Part shown: in pieces, positions 34,449-42,174 of the stretch | How the letters are laid out: each line of letters begins with the position of its first letter | Position numbering within the stretch: position 1 is the stretch's first letter | DNA from: an uncultured Tenacibaculum sp. | GTDB lineage: Bacteria > Bacteroidota > Bacteroidia > Flavobacteriales > Flavobacteriaceae | DNA: 64,000 nt | Assembly (NCBI RefSeq): GCF_947499065.1 | Contig: NZ_CANMMT010000004.1 | Coordinates: 124,001-188,000, forward strand | Direction: 5' to 3' | Made by a program: the position numbers and the translations under genes | Notes under the pieces: model-generated | Databases searched by the model: none | What the model was told of the DNA's origin: nothing | What the model saw: the letters and a program-made list of their open reading frames with translations, nothing else

Positions 34449-34486
34449 ATAAATGTGATATTGAAATATATCCCTATATATAAGTA

Positions 34487-36430
34487 TTATACTGGAAGGT
34501 TTATTATAATAGAAGTACCTTTATTTATAGTTGAATCTACTTCAAAAGTGCCTTTTAAGTGATTTATTCTAGTTTTGATGGAACTAATTCCAATTCCTTC
34601 TTTTAAATTAATCTTATCATAATTGAAGCCTTGTCCATTATCTTCAATAATAATATTTAAGTTTTTATCAAAAAGAGAAATATTAATGGTTGCTTCAGTA
34701 GCATTGGCATGCTTAATTATATTGGTAATGAGCTCTTGAATAATTCTAAAAACAGTAATCTCTAGCTGATTGTCAAGTCTTTTGTCTAATCCAAAATCTA
34801 AGACATGAATGGTAATTTTATTGGCATCAGATATTTTTTCAGCCATTAGTTTTACTGCAACTAGTAAACCTTTGTTAGCAATAACACCAGCATTTTTAGC
34901 ATGCGCAATACTTCGAACTTTTAAGTAGGTTTCATCTATTAGTTTTTCTGTTTTTGCATAAAGTTCGTATTGATTGAAATGTTCTTTTTCTCTGTTTAAT
35001 TTTAAATTTTCAAAGTGTAATTTCAAAGTAGCTAATACGCTACCAATATTATCGTGAAGATCTTCTGCAATTCGAATACGTTCTTTTTCTTGACCATCTA
35101 TCATAGCATTAATGGTATTGATTTCGTGTTCTTTTATAAGAGTTAAACTTTTTTGTTTTTCTAATTCTTTTTGTTGTTCAGCTAACAACCTTTTTTTACG
35201 AGAGTTTTTTAGAGTTAGAAGCCCAATAGTACCGCTTAAAACTAAAAAAGCTAAAGAGATATAAAGAAAGTTTTGACTTTGTTTTCTTTTGGATTCACTA
35301 ATTACAATTTGTTGTTTTTGTTGAACTATAGCTTCTTCTTTTTCATCAGTATTTAGTTTTACTTTCATTCTTGAGATTTCCATATTTTGTTTTTGTAAAT
35401 CCCAATTTATTTGATTGTATTTAGCCTTATTTTCATAATAAATAGCTGAGTCTAAAATATTCATTTTTTTAAAAGTATTGGCTTTATACGAGTTTAAGAC
35501 AAATAAGTCAACGTGATTGTCTTTTTGCATAAATTCTTGACTTTTATAGAGGTAATATAAGGCTCTAGAGTATTCTTTTTTTGCGATGTAAACTCTATAA
35601 AATCTAAGGTAAATGATTTTTTTTACAGATTTAAAATAATCATTTTTGTAGATTAGATTATAACATTTTTTATAATTTGTTAAAGCTGAATCTGGTTTTT
35701 CTCTTATTAAATAATCACCCTTATTAAAATAATATTTATACTTTATTTTTTGATTATTATCAATATTTTTAGCTATTGAGTCAAGCTTTTTGAATATAAT
35801 ATTAAATTCATGTTTATTCTTAGATTCTTTTACATTGAATGTTTCTGTTTGAGCTAAAAGAGAAAATTTATAGGTATAAAAAAGAAGCCAATCCACTTCA
35901 GATTTACAAATAATTTTATACTGATTTAAAAATTTTTCATAGCTTTTATTAGCTTGAATATTCTGTTTAACTAATGTTTCTAATAGAGATATTAAACAAA
36001 ATTTTTTTAACTCATTAGAAGAAGTTTTTTTATATAACGGAATAGTTTTAGAAAAAAAATTAAAAGCTTGATCAATAGAATTTTGGATATATAGTTTAGA
36101 ATAGCCTTTTATTAGTAAACTTAATATCTTTGTATATGTATCATTTTGATTTTTAAAAAAAATATTCTCATGATTTAAACTTTTAAAATTAGCTTCTTTT
36201 TTTTGGATTAGAAGTAAATGTAAAGAATCTAAAGCTTTATGATAATTTATGCTTTTATTTTTGAGTTGAATTTTAGTTTTTTCTAGTTTAAGATTAATAA
36301 TATTATAAAAAAAAATGTCAATAGAGTCATTTTTTTTTTGAGAAAAAAGATTAGTTGTTCCTATAAAGAGAAATAAGAAACTTATAAATGTATTTTTCTG
36401 ATAAATCAAGTCTGCTAATAGTTTAGACAT
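34487..36430 (-). CDS. TPR-type sensor histidine kinase (HisKA_3 family)
   Basis: A 647-residue membrane sensor. It has an N-terminal signal or anchor segment (about 10-32, FISFLFLFIGTTNLFSQ), then a helical, TPR-like periplasmic sensor region (about 35-350; units such as ALYYLYKSQEFMQ and SAIYYENKAKYNQ). A transmembrane helix follows at about 387-407, then a coiled coil, then the dimerisation/phospho-acceptor domain with His459 in ERIRIAEDLHDNIGS. The ATPase domain has FRIIQELITNIIKHA (N box) and IIIEDNGQGF (G1 box), and GIGISSIKTRI. This is the NarX/LiaS-like class that partners LuxR-type regulators such as the one just downstream. The start codon lies inside a 13-bp hairpin. The stimulus is unknown. 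Confidence 0.93.
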   Translation of the reverse strand: MSKLLADLIYQKNTFISFLFLFIGTTNLFSQKKNDSIDIFFYNIINLKLEKTKIQLKNKSINYHKALDSLHLLLIQKKEANFKSLNHENIFFKNQNDTYTKILSLLIKGYSKLYIQNSIDQAFNFFSKTIPLYKKTSSNELKKFCLISLLETLVKQNIQANKSYEKFLNQYKIICKSEVDWLLFYTYKFSLLAQTETFNVKESKNKHEFNIIFKKLDSIAKNIDNNQKIKYKYYFNKGDYLIREKPDSALTNYKKCYNLIYKNDYFKSVKKIIYLRFYRVYIAKKEYSRALYYLYKSQEFMQKDNHVDLFVLNSYKANTFKKMNILDSAIYYENKAKYNQINWDLQKQNMEISRMKVKLNTDEKEEAIVQQKQQIVISESKRKQSQNFLYISLAFLVLSGTIGLLTLKNSRKKRLLAEQQKELEKQKSLTLIKEHEINTINAMIDGQEKERIRIAEDLHDNIGSVLATLKLHFENLKLNREKEHFNQYELYAKTEKLIDETYLKVRSIAHAKNAGVIANKGLLVAVKLMAEKISDANKITIHVLDFGLDKRLDNQLEITVFRIIQELITNIIKHANATEATINISLFDKNLNIIIEDNGQGFNYDKINLKEGIGISSIKTRINHLKGTFEVDSTINKGTSIIINLPV

Positions 36431-36459
36431 AAACCTTTATTTTAATTAAAGGTTTATGT
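36427..36459 (-). promoter_or_regulatory. 13-bp hairpin covering the histidine-kinase start codon
   Basis: ACATAAACCTTTA (36427-36439) is the exact reverse complement of 36447-36459, with a seven-base loop. On the minus-strand mRNA the AUG of the kinase lies in the 3' arm. There is no T-run after it, so it is not a terminator. It may limit ribosome access. Confidence 0.6.
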
Positions 36460-36470
36460 CGATTAAAAAA

Positions 36471-37034
36471 TTAATTATCAATTTTCTCAATCAAAGAAGT
36501 AACACAGTTGTATCCTATTGCTTTATGATTAATAACATGAGATTCTATTTCATTAATTCTGGCATCGAAATCAACCATATCGGCAACTTTTCCAAATTCA
36601 AGATTATTTCTTTGAGGCTCTCTTGAATCTCTCTGTCTAGTATAAAATTCGGAATCAAACAAAGTGTTATTAAATAAAGAAGGAAATAAAAACCTTAGGA
36701 AAAAAAAGTTACTAAAGTTTGTAGTTGAAATATTGCTATTACTTAAGTCAATTTTCATAATATCATATTTGTTATCAGCACTAATTGGAATTGGGACAAA
36801 AAGAGAAGTTTCTATAGTAAAAACATATTTTGGATTTAGATTATTAGTAATAAACCCAAGATTTAAGTTACCATCATAGTTTACAATAAATAATTCTATT
36901 TCTTTAATTTTTTCACCTTCTTCTGTAAACTTAGCGTATACAGAGAAAAATGTATCATAACATTTACTGGCATAAATAAATTGATACTTTTCTTTTTCTT
37001 TGATTTTTACATAGCCTGTAAGTTCTTTAGACAT
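36471..37034 (-). CDS. Unrecognised protein upstream of the two-component genes
   Basis: I do not recognise this 187-residue protein. It has no signal peptide or membrane segment. It is rich in Phe, Asn and Lys, begins MSKELTGYVKIKEKEKYQF, and has beta-like stretches (YVFTIETSLFVPIPIS) followed by an aromatic-rich middle (FSNFFFLRFLFPSLFNNTLF). The C-terminal third is more polar and helical (FGKVADMVDFDARINEIESH). It is the first gene in a minus-strand run with the histidine kinase (40 bases apart) and the response regulator. Two tandem palindromes lie upstream. It is likely a target or accessory protein of that system, by position only. Confidence 0.7.
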   Translation of the reverse strand: MSKELTGYVKIKEKEKYQFIYASKCYDTFFSVYAKFTEEGEKIKEIELFIVNYDGNLNLGFITNNLNPKYVFTIETSLFVPIPISADNKYDIMKIDLSNSNISTTNFSNFFFLRFLFPSLFNNTLFDSEFYTRQRDSREPQRNNLEFGKVADMVDFDARINEIESHVINHKAIGYNCVTSLIEKIDN

Positions 37035-37095
37035 AATATTAGGTTTTAAGATTAATTTTCATTTCCAAATTTGAAAAAAAGAAAATTAATGTAAG

Positions 37096-37111
37096 TACCT
37101 ATAATTAGGTA
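37096..37111. promoter_or_regulatory. NarL-type 7-2-7 operator-like palindrome, site 1
   Basis: TACCTATAATTAGGTA: heptamer TACCTAT, 2-base spacer, TTAGGTA. The NarL heptamer consensus is TACYYMT; the left half matches fully and the right half has one mismatch. It lies 61 bases before the start of the unrecognised gene. Confidence 0.5.
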
Positions 37112-37119
37112 TTTTAAAC

Positions 37120-37135
37120 TACCTAAATATAGGTA
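37120..37135. promoter_or_regulatory. NarL-type 7-2-7 operator-like palindrome, site 2
   Basis: TACCTAAATATAGGTA: TACCTAA, spacer, ATAGGTA. The right half matches the inverted consensus fully; the left has one mismatch. It starts exactly 24 bases after site 1 and ends six bases from the ZIP-transporter stop codon. Confidence 0.5.
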
Positions 37136-37141
37136 AAACTA

Positions 37142-37819
37142 TTACAAAGTAAAAACAGTTAATAAAACCCCTAAAAGAATAGCGATGAACTTTTGTAAAT
37201 TAAATTTATGGTTTTCAGAACTTTCAAAAAGAATGATAGTAGAGATGTGAAGAAAAACTCCAATAATAAGAGCAGTAATCTCTGTGTGATACAGATTAAA
37301 AAAAGTTACTTTATCAGAAACAAGTACTCCTAAGGGGCTCATTAAAGCAAAGAAACTTAAAAAAGAAATAATAGCTTGCTTACTATATTTTGTATTTATT
37401 AAAAATGTAGTTAATACGATAGCAATAGGTATTTTATGAACAATTACAGCCCATAATAAATTATCACTTGTATGGTGTATAGGTAAGCCTTCTGAAAAAG
37501 CATGGATACATAAACTAACAAATAATAACCAAGGGAATTTAGATTTGTCTGAATGTAAGTGAATATGTCCGTGTTCAGCACCTTTAGAGAATGATTCTAA
37601 AATAGACTGAATGATAATTCCTACTAATATTAAAACTCCAATATTTTTTGCGTCATGTGAATGACCATATACTTCGGGTAATAAATGTAAAATAGTTACC
37701 GATAATAAATAGGCACCACTAAATGCTAGCAATAAGCGAACAATTTTATTATTTGGTTTTAAAACTAGTACAAGTAATGAACCAATGATAACAGAAAATA
37801 TTAAAGAAATATAACTCAT
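37142..37819 (-). CDS. ZIP-family divalent metal transporter
   Basis: A 225-residue inner-membrane protein that imports divalent metals such as zinc. It has about eight hydrophobic segments. Metal-binding motifs are visible: HLLPEVYGHSHD and a His-rich loop (EHGHIHLHSDK) between helices, HAFSEGLPIHH in the helix equivalent to ZIP TM4, and VHKIPIAIVL for TM5. Its ATG overlaps the stop of the preceding methyltransferase gene (ATGA), so the two are coupled. The metal and direction are inferred from the family. Confidence 0.9.
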   Translation of the reverse strand: MSYISLIFSVIIGSLLVLVLKPNNKIVRLLLAFSGAYLLSVTILHLLPEVYGHSHDAKNIGVLILVGIIIQSILESFSKGAEHGHIHLHSDKSKFPWLLFVSLCIHAFSEGLPIHHTSDNLLWAVIVHKIPIAIVLTTFLINTKYSKQAIISFLSFFALMSPLGVLVSDKVTFFNLYHTEITALIIGVFLHISTIILFESSENHKFNLQKFIAILLGVLLTVFTL

Positions 37820-38541
37820 TCAGCAACTAAAATTAATCTATCAGAAGTGGTAGGGTTAAACTTATTTAAACTATAATCACCAAATACGTGTTTTATTTTT
37901 AACCCAGCTTTTTCAAAATACGATTGCATTTTGTCTAAAGTTAAAAATTTTACCTGTTCAGTATAAGAGTGTTGTTTGTCATTGTCAGAAAAAGAAATAT
38001 GTTTTAATATAAAACCATCTTTAATTTCCTTTTTTATATTGAATTCAATGCCATCTATAGTTTTAGTTTCTTCTTTAACTAAAGAATTTTTTACTTTCTC
38101 AACATTTAGAAAGTCAAGAACTAGTACACCATTTTCTTTTAAACCATTTTTTAAACTTTTTAAAATAGTGATGTCTTCTTCATCGTCATCAAAATAACCA
38201 AAGCTTGTAAATAGGTTAAAAACGGCATCATACTTATTTTCTAGAGGAGTACGCATATCCCAAACTTCAAAATGAAGAGTATCATTTTCAAATTGTTTAG
38301 CATGTTTTATACTATTACTACTTAAATCGCCACCAGTAACTTTATACCCTAAAGAATTTAAATAAACTGAATGACGTCCTTTTCCACAAGGTAAATCAGC
38401 TATATGGCTTGATTTAGGCAAGTTTAAAAAAGAGGTAATATTTCGCATAAAGAATTGAGCATCGGCATCATTTCTATGCTTGTATAATATATGGTAGTAT
38501 GGTGTATCGAACCAAGAAGTAAACCAGTCTGTTGTATTCAT
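37816..38541 (-). CDS. Class I SAM-dependent methyltransferase, substrate unknown
   Basis: A 241-residue methyltransferase. SAM-binding motif I is IADLPCGKGRHSVYL, followed by the acidic residue in VTGGDLS (motif II) and YDAVFNLFTSFGYFDDDEED (motif IV region), then NGVLVLDFLN. The C-terminal half is beta-rich and includes KKEIKDGFILKHISF. The family fits small-molecule methyltransferases; no substrate can be assigned. It is coupled to the ZIP transporter by a 4-base overlap and is divergent from the THUMP methyltransferase. Confidence 0.85.
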   Translation of the reverse strand: MNTTDWFTSWFDTPYYHILYKHRNDADAQFFMRNITSFLNLPKSSHIADLPCGKGRHSVYLNSLGYKVTGGDLSSNSIKHAKQFENDTLHFEVWDMRTPLENKYDAVFNLFTSFGYFDDDEEDITILKSLKNGLKENGVLVLDFLNVEKVKNSLVKEETKTIDGIEFNIKKEIKDGFILKHISFSDNDKQHSYTEQVKFLTLDKMQSYFEKAGLKIKHVFGDYSLNKFNPTTSDRLILVAE

Positions 38542-38555
38542 AACTATAAGGTCTG

Positions 38556-38563
38556 CAAAAATA
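38556..38563 (-). promoter_or_regulatory. -7 box of the methyltransferase/ZIP operon
   Basis: Minus-strand TATTTTTG, exact TAnnTTTG, 15 bases before the ATG, predicting a very short leader. Confidence 0.55.
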
Positions 38564-38624
38564 CATAAATCTTACGTTTTTTATGATGAAAAAAAAAAGA
38601 TTCTCGCTAAGAGAAAATTAACTG

Positions 38625-38632
38625 TATTTTTG
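38625..38632 (+). promoter_or_regulatory. -7 box of the THUMP methyltransferase gene
   Basis: TATTTTTG, exact TAnnTTTG, 21 bases before the ATG at 38653. Confidence 0.55.
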
Positions 38633-38652
38633 CAGTGAAATTTTACATTTAG

Positions 38653-39825
38653 ATGGAAAACGATTTTAAAATGACAGCCATAACAATGGCTGGTTTAGAA
38701 GGAGTATTAGCAGATGAGTTAAGACAGCTTGGAGCTCAAGATGTTAAAGAAGGAATACGTAGTGTTTCCTTTAGAGGCGATAAAGGATTTATGTATAAGG
38801 CAAATATTGCTTTGCGTACAGCAATTCGTATTTTAAAGCCAATTAAAAGAAGTAAAATTTTTGATGAAGAAGATTTATATGAAGCAATTCAACGTGTAAA
38901 GTGGGAACGTTTTTTAGATGTAGAAGGAACTTTTGCTATTGGAGCAGTTGTAAATTCTAGAAACTTTACAACAAACTCACACTACATTAGTTTAAAGTCT
39001 AAAGATGCTATTGCAGATTATTTTATGCATAAATATAATAAGCGTCCAAATGTAGATTTAAAGTATCCTGATGTTAAGGTTCATATTCACATTCATAAGG
39101 AGTGGTTAACTATTTCTTTAGATTCTTCAGGAGATTCTTTACATAAAAGAGGATATAGAAGCGCAACGAATATTGCGCCAATTAACGAGGTTTTAGCAGC
39201 AGGTTTGGTGTTATTGTCAGGATATAAAGGAGAAGAAAACTTTATTGATCCTATGTGTGGTTCCGGAACTATATTGATTGAAGCGGCTATGATTGCTAAT
39301 AAGATTCCAGCAAATATAAATCGTAAACATTTTGCTTTTGAAAACTGGAGAGATTACGATGAAGATTTATATTTTGTAATTCAGGATTCTTTATTAAAAA
39401 AGATAACAAGTTCTCATTTTAAAATAATGGGATTTGATAAAGCACCATCAGCAGTAAATAAAGCAAAACAGAACATTGTTAATGCTAATTTAGAAGAGTT
39501 TATAGGGGTTCATCATGTAAATTTCTTTAACTCTAAAAAAGAGGTGTTTGGTAAGACAACAATTTTGTTTAATCCACCTTATGGAGAGCGTTTAAATATT
39601 AATGTAGAAGAGTTTTATAGAAAAATTGGAGATACCTTAAAGCATAGCTACCCTAATTCAATAGCTTGGTTAATTACTTCAGATATTCAAGCATTAAAAC
39701 ATGTTGGTTTACGTACTTCAAAAAGAATTCCTATTAAAAATGCCGATTTAGATTGTCGTTTTGTAAAATATGAATTGTATGAAGGAAGTAAAAAAATGAA
39801 AAAACAATTTCAAATTGAAGAATAA
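38653..39825 (+). CDS. THUMP-domain 23S rRNA guanine-N2 methyltransferase (RlmL N-terminal type)
   Basis: A 390-residue RNA methyltransferase that corresponds to the N-terminal half of E. coli RlmL, which methylates G2445 of 23S rRNA. Residues about 1-165 are a ferredoxin-like plus THUMP domain (ITMAGLEGVLADELRQLG, HIHKEWLTISLDSSGDSLHKRG). The catalytic domain has FIDPMCGSGTILIEAA (SAM motif I), IMGFDKAPSAV, and the guanine-N2 motif FNPPYGERL. The fused RlmK half of gamma-proteobacterial RlmL is absent, as usual outside that group. The exact base is inferred from the family. Confidence 0.9.
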   Translation: MENDFKMTAITMAGLEGVLADELRQLGAQDVKEGIRSVSFRGDKGFMYKANIALRTAIRILKPIKRSKIFDEEDLYEAIQRVKWERFLDVEGTFAIGAVVNSRNFTTNSHYISLKSKDAIADYFMHKYNKRPNVDLKYPDVKVHIHIHKEWLTISLDSSGDSLHKRGYRSATNIAPINEVLAAGLVLLSGYKGEENFIDPMCGSGTILIEAAMIANKIPANINRKHFAFENWRDYDEDLYFVIQDSLLKKITSSHFKIMGFDKAPSAVNKAKQNIVNANLEEFIGVHHVNFFNSKKEVFGKTTILFNPPYGERLNINVEEFYRKIGDTLKHSYPNSIAWLITSDIQALKHVGLRTSKRIPIKNADLDCRFVKYELYEGSKKMKKQFQIEE

Positions 39826-39858
39826 AAAAAAGCCGTTGATATGTTCAACGGCTTTTTT
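39826..39858. terminator. Bidirectional terminator
   Basis: A 14-bp stem (AAAAAAGCCGTTGA, 39826-39839, with 39845-39858) with a five-base loop between two converging genes. Confidence 0.92.
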
Positions 39859-39872
39859 GTATGTTTTCTTAA

Positions 39873-40646
39873 TTAATTCTTACTTTTTAACAAGTGCTTA
39901 CTAAAGCTTCTTCCATTTATTTTAGTGTATTTAGAATCAATTTCATAAGCAACTTCCATATTGGTTATATCAAATTGACCACGAACCTTGGTGTATTTAA
40001 TATTTAAATCTTCTTGGAACTTTACATTTCTAAAAGAAACACCATCATTAAATTCAGAGTATTTAAAAGTAGCACTTTCATTAAAAGTAGAGTTGGCAAA
40101 GCTCACAAATTGTTTAAATTCTGCATATTTGAAAGTAGCTGGTTCGTCAAAAAAAGTATTTTCAAAAGTTATGTCTCTATCAAATTTCGCATACTTGAAA
40201 GTAGAGTCGTTATTGAATTTTGTATTAGAAAAATCAGTATTACTTTCAAAGTCAGAGTATTTAAACATTGCTTTTTGTTTAAAAACACAATCTCTAAAAG
40301 TTACCACATCTTCAAAGTTTGCAATAAAAGTGTATCCGCTTTTTTCGTGAGGAATATATGCCAATACATCATCAGTAAAAGTACAGTTAACAAAAGAAAC
40401 TTTATTAGTAATTTGTTTTTCAATGGTATTAGAACCACCGTTATTCCACCAACGTTTTCTTTTAGGTAATTTAGGTAAGGCTTCATTCATAAAAGTAAAG
40501 TCTAAAACACCTGTAATAGTTGCGTTTGAAATATTAACTGCTTTACCATTTTTTACATCTCTAATAATATCTGAAGCATTTATTTTTGTTTGAGCAAAAC
40601 TTGTTAAGCAAAATAGAAAAGCGACTAACGTTATTATATTTTTCAT
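39873..40646 (-). CDS. Secreted repeat protein with alternating 5/6-residue Phe spacing
   Basis: A 257-residue exported protein related to pentapeptide-repeat proteins. Residues 1-19 are a signal peptide (MKNIITLVAF...TSFAQ). A basic patch (LPKLPKRKRWW, about 57-67) precedes the repeats. From Phe117 to Ile216 the inward-type aromatic residues alternate exactly 5 and 6 apart for 18 intervals, forming a 22-residue super-repeat marked by FKY[SA]xF at 128, 150, 172 and 194, with IKYTKV at 216. Classic pentapeptide repeats have a constant 5-residue step. No catalytic motif is visible. I chose ATG 40646 because it gives a clean signal peptide; an extended start at 40682 would hide it. Confidence 0.8.
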   Translation of the reverse strand: MKNIITLVAFLFCLTSFAQTKINASDIIRDVKNGKAVNISNATITGVLDFTFMNEALPKLPKRKRWWNNGGSNTIEKQITNKVSFVNCTFTDDVLAYIPHEKSGYTFIANFEDVVTFRDCVFKQKAMFKYSDFESNTDFSNTKFNNDSTFKYAKFDRDITFENTFFDEPATFKYAEFKQFVSFANSTFNESATFKYSEFNDGVSFRNVKFQEDLNIKYTKVRGQFDITNMEVAYEIDSKYTKINGRSFSKHLLKSKN

Positions 40647-40715
40647 TTTAAGAGTTTTTTTATGTTTATACCTAATAGACAACAGTTAAAACTATTTTGT
40701 GACACTTTTATATAG

Positions 40716-40749
40716 AAAAACAGCATTTAGTTACCTAAATGCTGTTTTT
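40716..40749 (-). terminator. Terminator of the HU gene
   Basis: A 15-bp stem (AAAAACAGCATTTAG, 40716-40730, with 40735-40749) and a TTAC loop, 21 bases beyond the HU stop. Confidence 0.92.
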
Positions 40750-40769
40750 AATATGTTTAGAAATAAGTC

Positions 40770-41042
40770 TTAGTTTACAGAGTCAGCTAAACCAGCTCCA
40801 GCTTTAAACTTAACTACATTTTTAGCAGCGATTTGAATTTCTTTTCCAGTTTGAGGGTTTCTACCAGTTCTAGCAGCTCTCTCAGAAACAGACCAAGTTC
40901 CCCATCCTACTAATGCAACTTTGTTTCCTTCCTTTAAAGACTTAGTTACGTTAGAAGTTAAAGAATCTAATGCAGCTTTAGCAGCAGCTTTTGAAATTCC
41001 TGCGTCAGCAGCCATAGCATCGATTAAATCTGATTTGTTCAT
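40770..41042 (-). CDS. HU-family DNA-binding protein
   Basis: A 90-residue nucleoid protein that binds and bends DNA as a dimer. It has the full family pattern: [21 protein letters not shown] (dimer helices), [10 protein letters not shown], then the DNA-gripping arm [15 protein letters not shown] with the conserved Arg-Asn-Pro intercalating tip, and the C-terminal [14 protein letters not shown]. Length is exactly that of HU. A well-formed promoter lies 54-83 bases upstream and a strong terminator follows, so the gene is monocistronic and probably highly expressed. Confidence 0.97.
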   Translation of the reverse strand: MNKSDLIDAMAADAGISKAAAKAALDSLTSNVTKSLKEGNKVALVGWGTWSVSERAARTGRNPQTGKEIQIAAKNVVKFKAGAGLADSVN

Positions 41043-41095
41043 AATTTTAATAAGTTTTAAAAAATTAATTAATGTTTTATTGCTTAATAGCTCAA

Positions 41096-41125
41096 CAAAT
41101 ATAGACGGAATGCGGGATTGTGCAA
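41096..41125 (-). promoter_or_regulatory. Promoter of the HU gene (-33 and -7 boxes)
   Basis: On the minus strand TTG (41125-41123), 19 bases, then TATATTTG (41103-41096): the best full match in the window to the Bacteroidota promoter TTG-N17-23-TAnnTTTG. The leader is about 45-50 bases. Confidence 0.75.
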
Positions 41126-41164
41126 GAAATCATACCAAAAAAACAAAGTTTTGTTAATAAATAG

Positions 41165-41185
41165 GGGGTAATTGTTAATAACCCC
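41165..41185 (-). terminator. Possible weak terminator after fmt
   Basis: GGGGT (41165-41169) pairs with ACCCC (41181-41185) and, after one mismatch, three more A-T pairs. On the minus strand it is followed by CCTATTT rather than a full T-run. Low confidence. It is in the 186-base gap between fmt and HU, which otherwise holds only the HU promoter. Confidence 0.35.
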
Positions 41186-41228
41186 AGTTGTTTTTTACCG
41201 AAAAAGCTAAAAGCCTATAAATAAAGGG

Positions 41229-42173
41229 CTACAGCGCTTTTGAATTTTCTTCAAACTGAAAACCGTTTAATAAACTCTTAGAATCCATTAATTTTTTACC
41301 TGAAATTTTTATTTGATCTATAATAAGGTAACCATCTTTCGTTGCTACTTTTAGTTCTTTTTTTGAAGTAACAATTGTACCATATTCTACTTCATGAGCA
41401 ACAATTTCTTTAGAAATACCATATATTTTAGCCGAAATTTCATCTTCTCCATTTAATATAGTTGTCCAAGCAGCAGGATACGGATTTAATCCACGTATAT
41501 GATTGTATATTTCATCTAAAGATTTAGACCAATCAATTTTACAATTATGCGGATAAAGTTTTGGTGCTGATTTTTCTTCCAATTCTGGTTGTTTTGTGGT
41601 GTTTACATCACCTTTAGCAATTAAATCAACAGTTTCTGCTACTAAACCAGCTCCTAAATACATTAGTTTATCATGTAACTGACCTAAAATTTCATCATTT
41701 TCAATTGAAACTTCTTTTTGTAAGATGATTTCTCCAGTATCTATTTTATCATCTATAAAGAAAGTTGTAACTCCTGTTTTAGTTTCTCCATTCATAATAG
41801 CCCAATTAATCGGAGCTGCACCTCGATATTCAGGAAGTAATGAAGCATGTAAGTTAAACGTTCCGTAAGTTGGCATAGCCCAAACGGCTTTAGGAAGCAT
41901 TCTAAAGGCTACTACAACTTGTAAATTAGCATTCCACTTTTTTAATTCTTCTTGGAATTCTTCACTTTTCAAGTTTTTAGGTTGAAGAATAGGTAGGTTT
42001 TGTGAAAGAGCATACTTTTTTACTGCCGATTGATTTAGTTTACGACCTCTACCAGCTGGTTTATCAACCGCAGTAATTACTCCAACTACATTATAATCAT
42101 TTTCAACTAAGTGCTTTAATATGGTAACAGCAAACTCTGGCGTACCCATAAAAACGATGCGTAAATCTTTCAT
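41229..42173 (-). CDS. fmt: Methionyl-tRNA formyltransferase
   Basis: Formylates Met-tRNA for translation initiation using 10-formyltetrahydrofolate. The 314-residue protein has IVFMGTPEFAV at the N-terminus and the catalytic NLHASLLPEYRGAAPINWAI (Asn, His). It also has the TGVTTFFIDDKIDTGEII loop containing the catalytic Asp, and the C-terminal beta-barrel that binds tRNA (from about 205, IRGLNPYPAAWT). Length is standard. It starts one base after the recQ stop, so it is the last gene of the NTPase-recQ-fmt run. Confidence 0.97.
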   Translation of the reverse strand: MKDLRIVFMGTPEFAVTILKHLVENDYNVVGVITAVDKPAGRGRKLNQSAVKKYALSQNLPILQPKNLKSEEFQEELKKWNANLQVVVAFRMLPKAVWAMPTYGTFNLHASLLPEYRGAAPINWAIMNGETKTGVTTFFIDDKIDTGEIILQKEVSIENDEILGQLHDKLMYLGAGLVAETVDLIAKGDVNTTKQPELEEKSAPKLYPHNCKIDWSKSLDEIYNHIRGLNPYPAAWTTILNGEDEISAKIYGISKEIVAHEVEYGTIVTSKKELKVATKDGYLIIDQIKISGKKLMDSKSLLNGFQFEENSKAL

Positions 42174-42174
42174 T

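Noticed and set aside
40014..40469. Plus-strand frames across the repeat protein (39988-40350, 40014-40469)
   Set aside because: They mirror the Phe-rich repeat in other frames; the minus-strand gene has a signal peptide and ordered repeats.
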